Source: Pseudomonas sp. Tri1 (lineage in GTDB: Bacteria > Pseudomonadota > Gammaproteobacteria > Pseudomonadales > Pseudomonadaceae). Taken from it: a stretch of DNA of 64,000 bases. Below the pieces are notes generated by a model. It was given only the letters and a program-made list of their open reading frames with translations. It ran no database searches and was not told where the DNA came from. The stretch is taken from contig NZ_CP072913.1 of the NCBI RefSeq assembly GCF_017968885.1, positions 1,844,001-1,908,000 of the forward strand. The letters run 5' to 3'. The position numbers and the translations under genes were made by a program. Positions 8,476-17,810 of this stretch are shown here, piece after piece; the first letter of the stretch is position 1; every line of letters starts with the position of its first letter.

Positions 8476-10221
8476 CTAGGCCACCGCCTGGCTATGGGGA
8501 AACAACAAGTCCACAAAGCGTTCGGCGGTGGGTTGCGGTTCGTGATTGGCCAGGCCGGCACGTTCGTTGGCTTCGATGAACACGTATTCGGGCTGATCGG
8601 CCGCCGGCACCAGCAAGTCGAGGCCGACCATGGGGATGTCCAGCGCCCGTGCCGCTCGCACCGCTGCATCGACCAGGGTCGGATGAAGGATGCTTGTGAC
8701 ATCCTCCAGGACGCCGCCGGTATGAAGATTCGCCGTACGCCGTACGAACAGGTGCTTGCCCGCCGGTAGCACGCTGTCGTAGTCAAACCCCGCCGCGCCC
8801 AGCGTGCGCTGGGTCTCTGCGTCCATCGGGATTTTGCTTTCGCCCCCGGTAGCGGCTTGCCGTCGGCGGCTTTGGGCTTCGATCAGCGCGCCGATGGTGT
8901 GCTGGCCGTCGCCGATCACCTCCGCCGGACGCCGGATGGCGGCCGCCACCACCTCAAAGCCGATCACCAGGATCCGCAGGTCCAGACCCTCGTGAAAGCT
9001 TTCCAACAAGACCCGGCTGTCAAACTGCCGGGCCGCGTCGATGGCACTCTGCACTTCTTCGATCGTGCGCAGGTCCACCGCCACGCCTTGGCCTTGTTCA
9101 CCGTCCAAGGGCTTGACCACCACCCGCTCGTGTTCATCGAGAAACGCCAGGTTATCGTCGGCATTGCCCGCCAATTGCTGGGCTGGCAGGTTCAGGCCAG
9201 CGTTTTTCAGCACCTTATGGGTCAGGCTTTTGTCCTGGCATAAAGTCATGCTGATAGCGCTGGTCAGGTCACTCAAGGATTCACGGCAACGCACCCGACG
9301 GCTGCCATGGACCAAGGTGAATAACCCGGCCTCGGCGTCGTCCACCTGCACTTCGATGCCTCGACGATGGGCTTCCTCGACGATGATTCGCGCGTAAGGA
9401 TTGAACGGCGCCTCGGGGCCTGGCCCCAGGAACAGCGGTTGGTTAATGCCGTTCTTGCGCTTGATGGCGAAGGTCGACAGGTTGCGGAAACCGAGTTTGG
9501 CGTAGAGGTTTTTTGCCAGGCGGTTGTCATGCAGGACCGACAGGTCCAAGTAACTCAAGCCGCGGCTCATGAAGTGCTCGACGAGGTGGCGTACCAGTAC
9601 TTCGCCAACACCCGGCCGTGAGCATTGTGGGTCCACGGCCAGGCACCAGAGGCTGCTGCCGTTTTCCGGATCGTTAAAGGCCTTTTGATGATTCAGGCCC
9701 ATGACGCTGCCGATCACGGCGCCGCTGTCGTCGTCTTCGGCCAACCAGTAGACCGGGCCGCCTTCGTGACGCGGGGTCAAGCGTTTCGGGTCGATGGGCA
9801 GCATGCCCCGGGCCTGGTACAGCTGGTTGATGGCCTGCCAGTCGGCGTCACTTTGCGCCCGGCGAATCCGAAAGCCACGAAACACCCGCGTGGCCTGGCG
9901 ATAGTCGCTGAACCACAGGCGCAAGGTGTCGGACGGATCGAGGAACAACTGCGCCGGTTCCAGCCCCAGCACCTGCTGGGGCGCGGCGACGTACAAGGCA
10001 ATGTCGCGTTCGCCGGCTTGTTCGTTGAGCAGTTCCCGGGCCAGGCTTGCCGGGTCCGGGAAGGTGTGACCGATCAGCAATCGGCCCCAGCCGCAATGCA
10101 CCGCGATCGGGTCGGCGCCCAATTCGCTGCCGTCTTCGGCCAGGCGCGCCTGCAGGCGTTCATAGGAGGGCGCCTGGCCACGCAAGAGGCGTTGGTTGTG
10201 AACGGTTGCATGAGGTTTCAT
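8476..10221 (-). CDS. ngg: N-acetylglutaminylglutamine synthetase (GNAT + ATP-grasp)
   Basis: 581 residues from ATG 10221 (a TTG one codon upstream is also in frame). Two catalytic modules are visible. A central GNAT acetyltransferase (~110-270) carries CLAVDPQCSRPGVGEVLVRHL, and a C-terminal ATP-grasp ligase (~305-575) carries VVVKPLDGEQGQGVAVDL and FIEANERAG. The enzyme makes N-acetylglutaminylglutamine from two glutamines with acetyl-CoA and ATP; the neighbouring amidotransferase amidates it to NAGGN, a compatible solute accumulated in salt-stressed Pseudomonas. The start lies 3 bp after the stop of the amidotransferase gene, so the two are translationally coupled. Confidence 0.93.
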   Translation of the reverse strand: MKPHATVHNQRLLRGQAPSYERLQARLAEDGSELGADPIAVHCGWGRLLIGHTFPDPASLARELLNEQAGERDIALYVAAPQQVLGLEPAQLFLDPSDTLRLWFSDYRQATRVFRGFRIRRAQSDADWQAINQLYQARGMLPIDPKRLTPRHEGGPVYWLAEDDDSGAVIGSVMGLNHQKAFNDPENGSSLWCLAVDPQCSRPGVGEVLVRHLVEHFMSRGLSYLDLSVLHDNRLAKNLYAKLGFRNLSTFAIKRKNGINQPLFLGPGPEAPFNPYARIIVEEAHRRGIEVQVDDAEAGLFTLVHGSRRVRCRESLSDLTSAISMTLCQDKSLTHKVLKNAGLNLPAQQLAGNADDNLAFLDEHERVVVKPLDGEQGQGVAVDLRTIEEVQSAIDAARQFDSRVLLESFHEGLDLRILVIGFEVVAAAIRRPAEVIGDGQHTIGALIEAQSRRRQAATGGESKIPMDAETQRTLGAAGFDYDSVLPAGKHLFVRRTANLHTGGVLEDVTSILHPTLVDAAVRAARALDIPMVGLDLLVPAADQPEYVFIEANERAGLANHEPQPTAERFVDLLFPHSQAVA

Positions 10222-10224
10222 CAA

Positions 10225-11997
10225 TCAGATTCCTTGCTCGCTGAGCCACAGGTTCAGCGCTGCCAGTTGCCACAACCGCGAGCCACGCAACGGCGTGAGT
10301 TGGCCGTTGGGGTCGGTGAGCAAGCGGTCGAGCATGGCCGGGTTGAACAGACCGCGATCCTGGCTGGGATCGAGCAGCAGTTCACGGACCCAGGCCAGCG
10401 TGTTGCCTTCCAGGTGCTTGAGGCCAGGCACTGGGAAATAGCCCTTCTTGCGGTCGATCACCTCGCTGGGAATCACCCGCCGGGCGGCCTCCTTGAGGAC
10501 TTGCTTGCCGCCGTCGGGCAGCTTGAATTTCGCCGGGACCCGCGCCGAGAGTTCCACCAGCCGGTAGTCGAGGAATGGCGTGCGCGCTTCCAGGCCCCAG
10601 GCCATGGTCATGTTGTCCACGCGTTTGACCGGGTCGTCCACCAGCATCACCGTGCTGTCCAGGCGCAAGGCCTTGTCCACCGCCGCATCGGCGCCAGGCT
10701 GGGCGAAATGCTCTTTGACGAAATCACCGGCGGCGTCGTTGGCCGTCAGCCATTTGGGCTGCACGGTGGCGGCATATTCTTCGTAGCTGCGATCAAAGAA
10801 GGCTGCGCGATAGGCCGCGTACGGATCGCTGGCGCCGTCCACTTGCGGGTACCAGTGGTAACCGGCGAACAACTCGTCGGCACCCTGGCCGCTTTGCACC
10901 ACTTTGCAGTGCTTGGCCACTTCCCGGGACAACAGGTAGAAGGCGATGCAGTCGTGGCTGACCATCGGCTCGCTCATGGCACGAAATGCCGCGGGCAGTT
11001 GTTCGATGATCTCTTTTTCGTCGATGCGCAATTGGTGATGACGGGTGCCGTAGTGCTTGGCGATCAGGTCCGAATACTGGAACTCGTCACCGCGCTCGCC
11101 GCCGGCATCCTGGAAACCGATAGAGAAGGTCGACAGGTCTTCTACGCCGACTTCCCGCAGCAGGCCCACGAGCATGCTCGAGTCGACGCCGCCGGAAAGC
11201 AGCACGCCGACATCGACGGCGGCGCGCTGACGAATGGCGACCGCTTCGCGAGTGCTGTCGAGCACCCGGTCGATCCAGTCTTCCAGGTTCAGGTTCTGCT
11301 CATCGGCCCGGGGACCGTAGGGCAGGGTCCACCAGGTTTTCTGCTCGGTGCGGCCGTCGGCTTCGATGCGCATCCAGGTGGCCGGCGGCAGTTTTTCAAC
11401 ACCGGCCAGCAAGGTACGTGGGGCCGGGACTACCGCATGGAAATTCAGGTAATGATTGAGGGCCACCGGGTCGAGCATCGGGCTGATGTCACCGCCTTTG
11501 AGCAAGGCTGGCAATGCCGAGGCAAAACGCAGGCGCTGGCCGGTGCGCGACAGGTACAGCGGCTTGACGCCGAGGCGGTCGCGGGCGATGAACAGCCGTT
11601 TGGCATCGCGCTCCCAGATGGCGAAGGCGAACATGCCGTTGAGCTTGGGCAGCAACGCTTCGCCCCAGGCATGGTAGCCCTTGAGCAACACCTCGGTGTC
11701 GCCACCGGAATAAAAGGCATAGCCCAAGCCTTCGAGCTCGGCCCGCAGTTCCGGGTAGTTGTAGATCGCACCGTTGAAGGCCAGGGACAGGCCCAGTTGA
11801 TTGTCGATCATCGGCTGGGCCGAACCGTCGGACAGGTCCATGATTTTCAGGCGCCGATGGCCCAGGGCAATCGGGCCCTGGCTATGAAAACCCCATGCGT
11901 CAGGGCCGCGAGGGGCCAGGTGATGGGTGATTCGCTCTACGGCCGCAAGGTCCGCAGGTTGTTGATCGAAACGTAACTCTCCAGCTAATCCGCACAT
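10225..11997 (-). CDS. asnO: N-acetylglutaminylglutamine amidotransferase (AsnB-like)
   Basis: 590 residues. The class II glutaminase nucleophile is Cys2 (MCGLAGEL), followed by the N-terminal glutaminase domain (~2-190) with RGPDAWG and FNGAIYN. The C-terminal asparagine-synthetase domain (~225-580) has the pyrophosphatase loop LLSGGVDSS. It amidates the C-terminus of N-acetylglutaminylglutamine using glutamine as ammonia source. It is first gene of the minus-strand NAGGN operon, with AAGGAC seven bases before the ATG. Regulation by osmolarity is known for this locus, but no operator is evident to me in the ~170 bp upstream, which also contain a REPIN-like pair. Confidence 0.94.
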   Translation of the reverse strand: MCGLAGELRFDQQPADLAAVERITHHLAPRGPDAWGFHSQGPIALGHRRLKIMDLSDGSAQPMIDNQLGLSLAFNGAIYNYPELRAELEGLGYAFYSGGDTEVLLKGYHAWGEALLPKLNGMFAFAIWERDAKRLFIARDRLGVKPLYLSRTGQRLRFASALPALLKGGDISPMLDPVALNHYLNFHAVVPAPRTLLAGVEKLPPATWMRIEADGRTEQKTWWTLPYGPRADEQNLNLEDWIDRVLDSTREAVAIRQRAAVDVGVLLSGGVDSSMLVGLLREVGVEDLSTFSIGFQDAGGERGDEFQYSDLIAKHYGTRHHQLRIDEKEIIEQLPAAFRAMSEPMVSHDCIAFYLLSREVAKHCKVVQSGQGADELFAGYHWYPQVDGASDPYAAYRAAFFDRSYEEYAATVQPKWLTANDAAGDFVKEHFAQPGADAAVDKALRLDSTVMLVDDPVKRVDNMTMAWGLEARTPFLDYRLVELSARVPAKFKLPDGGKQVLKEAARRVIPSEVIDRKKGYFPVPGLKHLEGNTLAWVRELLLDPSQDRGLFNPAMLDRLLTDPNGQLTPLRGSRLWQLAALNLWLSEQGI

Positions 11998-12167
11998 AAG
12001 TCCTTACCGGTTTTTCCGTTGGGGAGGGGTCAAGCAGCACGCGCCGACATGGCGGGTACCCTGAAACTGACCGGGGGGATTGCTGTGAGTTTTAGATCGA
12101 TGCGTTATAAGCCGATGGGTGGCGGCGTTTGGTCTGCCCCATCATCCCAGGGAGAACTTGTACCTAG

Positions 12168-12255
12168 TGTGGGAGCGAGCTTGCTCGCGATAGCAATGTG
12201 TCAGTCAATTCAGTGCTGGCTGAGCCACCGCCATCGCGAGCAAGCTCGCTCCCCC
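12168..12255. repeat. REPIN-like inverted pair, GTGGGAGCGAGCTTGCTCGCGA class
   Basis: TGTGGGAGCGAGCTTGCTCG and its inverted copy CGCGAGCAAGCTCGCTCCC flank about 40 bp. The element lies in the 287-bp gap between mnmC and the NAGGN operon. Confidence 0.9.
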
Positions 12256-12284
12256 AGGTTTTTTTGGTGGGCCAGCGATCGGCG

Positions 12285-14267
12285 CTAGGCCTTGCCCCGA
12301 ACCAACGCCCGCAACGCAAACCGATTCGGATGGCAGGCTTCGGCCACGCTGCGGGGCAGGGGCAGCGGCTCGTTGTCCAGCCAGGCGGCGATCAGTTCCC
12401 CCGACAGCGGTGCGCTGATCAGGCCCCGTGAGCCGTGGCCGCTGTTGACGTACAGGCCATCGAGCCACGGGCAGGGCTTGTCGGGTACCTGGCGAGCGTC
12501 CTTGCCCAGGGCCGAATACGCCTCGGTGAAGGCCTGGCGGTCAGCCAGCGGACCGACAATCGGCAGGTAGTCCGGGCTGGTGCAACGGAACGCCGCGCGA
12601 CCTTCCAAGTGTTGCGGATCCAGGGTGCTGGCATTCAGGCGCTCCACCAGATCCAGGGAGATTTCTTCCAGCATCTGCAGGTTGCCGGCGTGTTCCGCAG
12701 CGGTAGGGGTCAGGTCGTCGCTCTTGAAGTCGAAACTGGCTCCCAGTGTGTGCTCGCCCTGCCTTGGCGGGGCGACGTAGCCTTCGGCGCAGACCACCGT
12801 CGCCAGGCTCTGGCTGCGGGCGGTCTGTGGCAGGCGGGTGATTTGCCCGCGAATGCGCTTGAGGGGCAAGTCGGCAGCGGGTTCGAAACGCTTGATCTCG
12901 GCGGCGCTGGCGAGAATTGCCACCGGCGCGCTGGCCAGGCAACGTTCGCCGTCCCAGGCCTGCCATTGGCCGTCGACTCGGCGCAATTGCAACACTTCAT
13001 GATGGGGCTGCACGTCAATCGTCGGCCCCGAGGCCTGCCAGCGACACAATGCTGGCGGATGCACCCAGCCGCCTTCGGGATAGAACAAACCGCCACAGGC
13101 CAGGCCAATGCCGGAGCGTGCCTCGGCCTGTGGCTGATCGAGCGCATGCAGCAGATCCTGGGGAAACGCCTCGGCCAGTTGCGCCTGGCGCTCGGCTTCC
13201 TTGGCGTTGAAGGCCAGCTGCAAGACCCCGCAACCGTCCCAGTCAACGCCGCGTTGCAGATGTTCCAGAGCGCGCCGGGTGTAGCCGAAACCGCTGAGGA
13301 TCATTTGCGACAACGCCGTGCCGTGGGCGGAAAGCTTGAGGTACAGCACGCCCTGCGGGTTGCCGGACGCTTCCTCGGCCAAGCCGGCATGACGTTCCAG
13401 CAGCGTCACCCGCCAGCCCCGGGCCGCCAGGCTGGCCGCGCTGGCACAACCGGCCAAGCCGCCGCCGATCACCAGCGCCCGACGCTCGCCGCTCTGCGCG
13501 GCAGGGCGGGCGTACCAGGGTTTTGCCGGAGTTGGCGCGGGTGTCTGCTCCGGCCAGCCGAGAAACACACCACGCAGGATTTCCCACTTATGACCGATAC
13601 CCGGCGTGCGTTTCATCTTGAAGCCCGCTGCGTTCAACAACCGCCGTACCCAGCCGGTGCTGGTGAAGGTACTGAGGGTAGCGCCAGGCGCCGACAGCCG
13701 GGCCAACTCGGCGAACAGCTCGGCGGTCCACATGTCGGGGTTCTTTGCCGGCGCGAAACCGTCCAGGAACCAGGCGTCGACTTGCGCGTCCAGCTGCGGC
13801 AATTGTTCCAGGGCATCACCGATCAATAAGGTCAGTGTCACGCGCCCATTGGCCAATGCCAAGCGTTGGAAACCCTGGTGGATCGCGACATATTGCTCAA
13901 GCAATTGGTCGGCCTGACGTTTGAGTTGCGGCCACAAGACCAGGGCCCGGCGCAGATCTTCCAAGCTCAACGGATATTTCTCGACACTGACAAAATGCAG
14001 TCGGGCACCTGCCGGTGCGCACTGCTCGAACAGCTGCCAGGTGCAGAGGAAATTCAAGCCGGTGCCGAATCCGGTCTCGCCGATCACCAATCGCCCGTCA
14101 TCCGGCAGCGCGGCAAAGCGCTCGGCCAGATTGTTCTGTTCAAGGAACACATAGCGGGTTTCGTCCAGGCCCGACTGGTCGGAAAAATACACGTCGTCGA
14201 ACACCCGCGAACGCGGGCGACCCTGGTCATCCCAGTCGAGTTGGGCGTGGTGCTGGATGGGCGTCAT
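12285..14267 (-). CDS. mnmC: bifunctional tRNA mnm5s2U34 biosynthesis enzyme MnmC
   Basis: 660 residues. The N-terminal MnmD methyltransferase domain (~1-245) has the SAM loop IGETGFGTGLNF and the DAWFLDGFAPAKNPDMW segment. The C-terminal FAD-dependent oxidoreductase (~265-640) begins with the dinucleotide motif VIGGGLAGC. MnmC converts cmnm5s2U to nm5s2U (FAD domain) and then methylates it to mnm5s2U (MnmD domain) at the wobble base of several tRNAs. Both domains are full length. Transcribed from the minus strand, divergent from pap and separated from it by ~150 bp. Confidence 0.94.
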   Translation of the reverse strand: MTPIQHHAQLDWDDQGRPRSRVFDDVYFSDQSGLDETRYVFLEQNNLAERFAALPDDGRLVIGETGFGTGLNFLCTWQLFEQCAPAGARLHFVSVEKYPLSLEDLRRALVLWPQLKRQADQLLEQYVAIHQGFQRLALANGRVTLTLLIGDALEQLPQLDAQVDAWFLDGFAPAKNPDMWTAELFAELARLSAPGATLSTFTSTGWVRRLLNAAGFKMKRTPGIGHKWEILRGVFLGWPEQTPAPTPAKPWYARPAAQSGERRALVIGGGLAGCASAASLAARGWRVTLLERHAGLAEEASGNPQGVLYLKLSAHGTALSQMILSGFGYTRRALEHLQRGVDWDGCGVLQLAFNAKEAERQAQLAEAFPQDLLHALDQPQAEARSGIGLACGGLFYPEGGWVHPPALCRWQASGPTIDVQPHHEVLQLRRVDGQWQAWDGERCLASAPVAILASAAEIKRFEPAADLPLKRIRGQITRLPQTARSQSLATVVCAEGYVAPPRQGEHTLGASFDFKSDDLTPTAAEHAGNLQMLEEISLDLVERLNASTLDPQHLEGRAAFRCTSPDYLPIVGPLADRQAFTEAYSALGKDARQVPDKPCPWLDGLYVNSGHGSRGLISAPLSGELIAAWLDNEPLPLPRSVAEACHPNRFALRALVRGKA

Positions 14268-14418
14268 GGCAGGCTCGGTGAAAACTGGAGGGCCATTCTA
14301 ACGGATCGGTATCGGCTTGCTTGACCCATCGCAACAGAGCGTTGTTCTTGATGGAATCTGCTGCACCCGGCTGCCTCCAATCCGCTAGTCTTGCCCCAAT
14401 CCCTGGAAGGAGCTGTTC

Positions 14419-15948
14419 ATGTTCGAATCCGCTGAAATCGGTCACGCCATCGATAAAGAAACCTTTGAAGCCGAGGTGCCGGCCCTGCGTGAAGCGCTGC
14501 TCGAAGCTCAATTCGAGTTGCAGCAGCAGGGGCGTTTCCCGGTCATTGTGCTGATCAACGGTGTTGAAGGCGCGGGCAAGGGCGAGACGGTGAAGTTGCT
14601 CAACGAGTGGATGGACCCGCGGCTGATCGAAGTGCGCACCTTCGACCAGCAGACCGACGAGGAGCTGGCGCGACCTCCGGCCTGGCGTTATTGGCGGATG
14701 CTGCCGGCCAAGGGGCGCATGGGGATTTTCTTCGGCAATTGGTACAGCCAGATGCTGCAGGGGCGGGTCCACGGCGAGTTCAAGGACCCACGGCTCGACC
14801 AGGCGATCAATGCCGCCGAGCGCCTGGAGAAAATGCTCTGCGATGAAGGCGCGCTGATCTTCAAGTTCTGGTTCCACCTGTCCAAGAAACAGATGAAAGC
14901 CCGGCTCAAGGGGCTCAAGGACGATCCACTGCACAGCTGGCGCATCAGCCCGCTGGATTGGCAGCAATCCCAGACCTATGACAAGTTCGTCAAATACGGT
15001 GAGCGAGTGCTGCGTCGCACCAGTCGCGATTACGCACCGTGGCATGTGATCGAAGGCGTGGACAGCTGTTATCGCAACCTCGCGGTAGGAAGGATTCTGC
15101 TCGAAGGATTGCGCCAAGCCTTGGACCGGCCGAAGGTCAAATCGGAAAAAGTGAATGTGGCGCCGCTGCCGGCGCTGGACGATCAGGTGACGCTGATCGG
15201 TAGCCTGGACATGACGCTGCGCCTGGACAAGGCCGATTACGAAGAACAACTGATTACCGAGCAGGCGCGGTTCGCCGGTTTGCTGCGGGACAAGCGCATG
15301 CGTCGTCATGCCCTGGTGGCCGTCTTCGAAGGCAACGATGCGGCGGGCAAAGGCGGGGCGATCCGGCGAGTCGCGGCGGCCCTCGACCCACGGCAGTACA
15401 GCATCGTGCCGATTGCCGCGCCCACCGAAGAAGAGCGCGCCCACCCGTACATGTGGCGGTTCTGGCGGCATATCCCGGCGCGGGGCAAGTTCACCATGTT
15501 CGACCGCTCCTGGTATGGCCGGGTGTTGGTGGAGCGGGTCGAGGAGTTTTGCAGCCCGGCCGACTGGCTACGGGCCTACAGCGAAATCAACGACTTCGAG
15601 GAGCAGATCGCCGACGCTGGCGTGGTGGTGGTCAAGTTCTGGCTGGCCATCGACAAGGAGACTCAACTGGAGCGCTTCCAGGAACGCGAGGAAATTCCTT
15701 TCAAGCGCTTCAAGATCACCGAAGACGACTGGCGCAATCGGGACAAGTGGGACGCTTACCGGGCAGCGGTGTGCGACATGGTGGACCGCACCAGCACCGA
15801 GATTTCCCCGTGGACACTGGTGGAGGCCAACGACAAGCGCTGGGCGCGGGTCAAGGTGCTACGCACGCTGAACCAGGCACTGGAGGAGGCGTTCGAGCGC
15901 TCGGAAAAACAGGCTCGTCAGTCGAAGAAGGGCAGCATCAGGCGATGA
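14419..15948 (+). CDS. pap: polyphosphate:AMP phosphotransferase (two PPK2 domains)
   Basis: 509 residues made of two fused PPK2 domains, the class II arrangement. Each has its own Walker A: GVEGAGKG in the first half (~residues 48-55) and GNDAAGKG in the second (~307-314). The second also has the canonical lid and Walker B elements (RGKFTMFDRSWYGRVLVERVE); the first is more divergent (KGRMGIFFGNWYS). The enzyme phosphorylates AMP to ADP with polyphosphate and, with adenylate kinase, allows ATP regeneration from polyphosphate. GGAAGGAG lies upstream of ATG 14419. Confidence 0.94.
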   Translation: MFESAEIGHAIDKETFEAEVPALREALLEAQFELQQQGRFPVIVLINGVEGAGKGETVKLLNEWMDPRLIEVRTFDQQTDEELARPPAWRYWRMLPAKGRMGIFFGNWYSQMLQGRVHGEFKDPRLDQAINAAERLEKMLCDEGALIFKFWFHLSKKQMKARLKGLKDDPLHSWRISPLDWQQSQTYDKFVKYGERVLRRTSRDYAPWHVIEGVDSCYRNLAVGRILLEGLRQALDRPKVKSEKVNVAPLPALDDQVTLIGSLDMTLRLDKADYEEQLITEQARFAGLLRDKRMRRHALVAVFEGNDAAGKGGAIRRVAAALDPRQYSIVPIAAPTEEERAHPYMWRFWRHIPARGKFTMFDRSWYGRVLVERVEEFCSPADWLRAYSEINDFEEQIADAGVVVVKFWLAIDKETQLERFQEREEIPFKRFKITEDDWRNRDKWDAYRAAVCDMVDRTSTEISPWTLVEANDKRWARVKVLRTLNQALEEAFERSEKQARQSKKGSIRR

Positions 15949-16043
15949 GTGCGCATACGCGAGGTGAATGATTGTCGCGGTCGGTTATGCAGTGGATTTA
16001 TGCTCGATTCACTCTTAACTGACAACAACAATGAGGTACAGCC

Positions 16044-17228
16044 ATGCGTGAAGTGGTGATCGTCGACAGCGTACGGACCGGCCTGGCCAAGTCCTTTCGC
16101 GGCAAGTTCAACATGACCCGTCCGGACGACATGGCGGCTCACTGCGTCAATGCCCTGCTGGCGCGCAACGACATCAACCCGGCCAGCGTCGAGGACTGCA
16201 TCGTCGGTGCCGGCTCCAATGAAGGCGCCCAGGGTTACAACATCGGTCGCAACGTGGCGGTGCTCTCGCAGTTGGGCATCGGCACGGCCGGCATGACCCT
16301 CAACCGCTTCTGCTCCTCGGGCCTGCAAGCCATCGCCATCGCGGCCAACCAGATTGCCTCCGGTTGCAGCGAGATCATCGTTGCCGGTGGTGTGGAGTCC
16401 ATCAGCCTGACGATGAAAAGCGTCAACACTGACAACCTGATCAACCCATTGCTCAAGGAGCAAGTGCCGGGGATTTATTTCCCCATGGGCCAGACGGCCG
16501 AGATCGTTGCTCGGCGTTACCAGGTCAGCCGCGAGGAGCAGGACCGCTACGCCTTGCAGAGCCAGCAACGCACCGCCCAGGCCCAGGCAGCCGGGTTGTT
16601 CAATGATGAAATCGTGCCGATGGCGGTCAAGTACAAGGTCGAGGACAAACACACCGGTGCGGTGCAGATCCTCGATGGCGTGGTCGATCGTGATGATTGC
16701 AATCGTCCGGACACCACCTATGAAAGCCTGGCTGGCCTGAAACCGGTATTCGCTGAAGACGGTTCAGTGACGGCGGGCAACTCGTCGCAATTGTCCGACG
16801 GAGCCTCGATGACCCTGGTGATGAGCCTGGAAAAAGCCCTGGCGCTGGGGCTCAAGCCCAAGGCGTTTTTCCGTGGGTTTACCGTGGCGGGGTGCGAGCC
16901 TGACGAGATGGGCATCGGTCCGGTGTTTTCGGTGCCAAAGCTGCTTAAGGCCAGGGGCTTGCAGGTTGCGGATATCGATTTGTGGGAGCTCAACGAGGCA
17001 TTCGCTTCCCAATGCCTGTACAGCCGCAATCGTCTGGAAATCGATCCCGAAAAATATAATGTCAACGGCGGTTCTATCTCCATCGGCCACCCGTTCGGCA
17101 TGACCGGCTCGCGCCAGGTGGGGCATTTGGTGCGCGAGCTGCAACGGCGCAACCTGCGCTACGGCATTGTGACCATGTGCGTGGGTGGTGGGATGGGGGC
17201 TACGGGGTTGTTCGAGGCGGTGAGATAA
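16044..17228 (+). CDS. acetyl-CoA C-acyltransferase (thiolase family)
   Basis: 394 residues with all thiolase signatures: acylated Cys90 in LNRFCSSGLQA, NGGSISIGHPFGMTGSR with the catalytic His, and CVGGGMGATGLFE with the second Cys. Thiolases either cleave 3-ketoacyl-CoA in beta-oxidation or condense two acetyl-CoA. The family branch (SNEGAQGYNIGRNVAVL) is often annotated as acetyl-CoA C-acyltransferase FadA/FadI-like. No FadB-type partner gene is adjacent, so the physiological substrate is undecided. Confidence 0.9.
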   Translation: MREVVIVDSVRTGLAKSFRGKFNMTRPDDMAAHCVNALLARNDINPASVEDCIVGAGSNEGAQGYNIGRNVAVLSQLGIGTAGMTLNRFCSSGLQAIAIAANQIASGCSEIIVAGGVESISLTMKSVNTDNLINPLLKEQVPGIYFPMGQTAEIVARRYQVSREEQDRYALQSQQRTAQAQAAGLFNDEIVPMAVKYKVEDKHTGAVQILDGVVDRDDCNRPDTTYESLAGLKPVFAEDGSVTAGNSSQLSDGASMTLVMSLEKALALGLKPKAFFRGFTVAGCEPDEMGIGPVFSVPKLLKARGLQVADIDLWELNEAFASQCLYSRNRLEIDPEKYNVNGGSISIGHPFGMTGSRQVGHLVRELQRRNLRYGIVTMCVGGGMGATGLFEAVR

Positions 17229-17260
17229 GCGCGAATTGATTGATGGCGAGGGTGATTGTG

Positions 17261-17393
17261 TGTGGCGAGGGGATTTATCCCCGCTGGGCTGCGAAGCAGC
17301 CCTGAAGCCTCACACCTCGGTCTGTCAGAAACACGTTAATTTGCCTGGAAGGGGTTGCTGCGCAACCCAGCGGGGATAAATCCCCTCGCCACA
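17261..17393. repeat. REPIN-like inverted pair, GTGGCGAGGGGATTTATCCCC class
   Basis: TGTGGCGAGGGGATTTATCC at the left and its inverted copy at the right, with an internal GGGCTGCGAAGCAGCCC hairpin next to the left arm and GGTTGCTGCGCAACC next to the right arm. It lies between the thiolase gene and the DUF6316 gene. Confidence 0.9.
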
Positions 17394-17421
17394 GGGTTGT
17401 GTGCCGGCTGATGAACCGCAT

Positions 17422-17619
17422 TCAGCTGGCGACCTGGGTCAGCTGTCGCATCCGCCCGACATACGCTTCTATCTCCCGTTCTGCAGCCTCGCGGCTGGCG
17501 AACGGACCTTCCTGGGTGCCTTCCCGGGTATTGAAATAAAACTCGCCATTAACCCGGCAGATCCGGTCGCTGCGAAAAATCGTCGTGGGGGCGGGATCCT
17601 GGGCGCGTTTGCCAAGCAT
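17422..17619 (-). CDS. DUF6316-like small protein
   Basis: 65 residues from ATG 17619, preceded by TTTTGGAGATTCGCC (GGAG). The upstream in-frame start at 17664 would add 15 residues but lacks a binding site. The protein looks soluble: TTIFRSDRICRVNGEFYFNTREG then GPFASREAAEREIEAYVGRM, a short beta-sheet plus helix. This pattern is common in Pseudomonas as DUF6316, without known function. It converges on the thiolase gene across the repeat element and diverges from the EamA transporter gene. Confidence 0.75.
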   Translation of the reverse strand: MLGKRAQDPAPTTIFRSDRICRVNGEFYFNTREGTQEGPFASREAAEREIEAYVGRMRQLTQVAS

Positions 17620-17810
17620 GGCGAATCTCCAAAAGGGCGGCGAGGTTGTCTCAAAATTGAGCATATGTGTTGTCCTTGATTCGCGCCCGGCGAACCGATC
17701 GACGGCAGCGACCTATACAATTCCATGGGCGGCCTCTGCCCAACTGTCCCTGTGTCTTGGCGTGATAGGCGCCTAGAATGGCCGTTCATGTCTTGAGCTT
17801 CGAGGGTTGC

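Noticed and set aside
9625..11976. Long plus-strand open frame (783 codons) opposite the NAGGN synthetase and amidotransferase genes
   Set aside because: It is the mirror of high-GC coding DNA; the minus-strand products have intact catalytic motifs and ribosome binding sites, while this one is low-complexity V/G/Q/R-rich.
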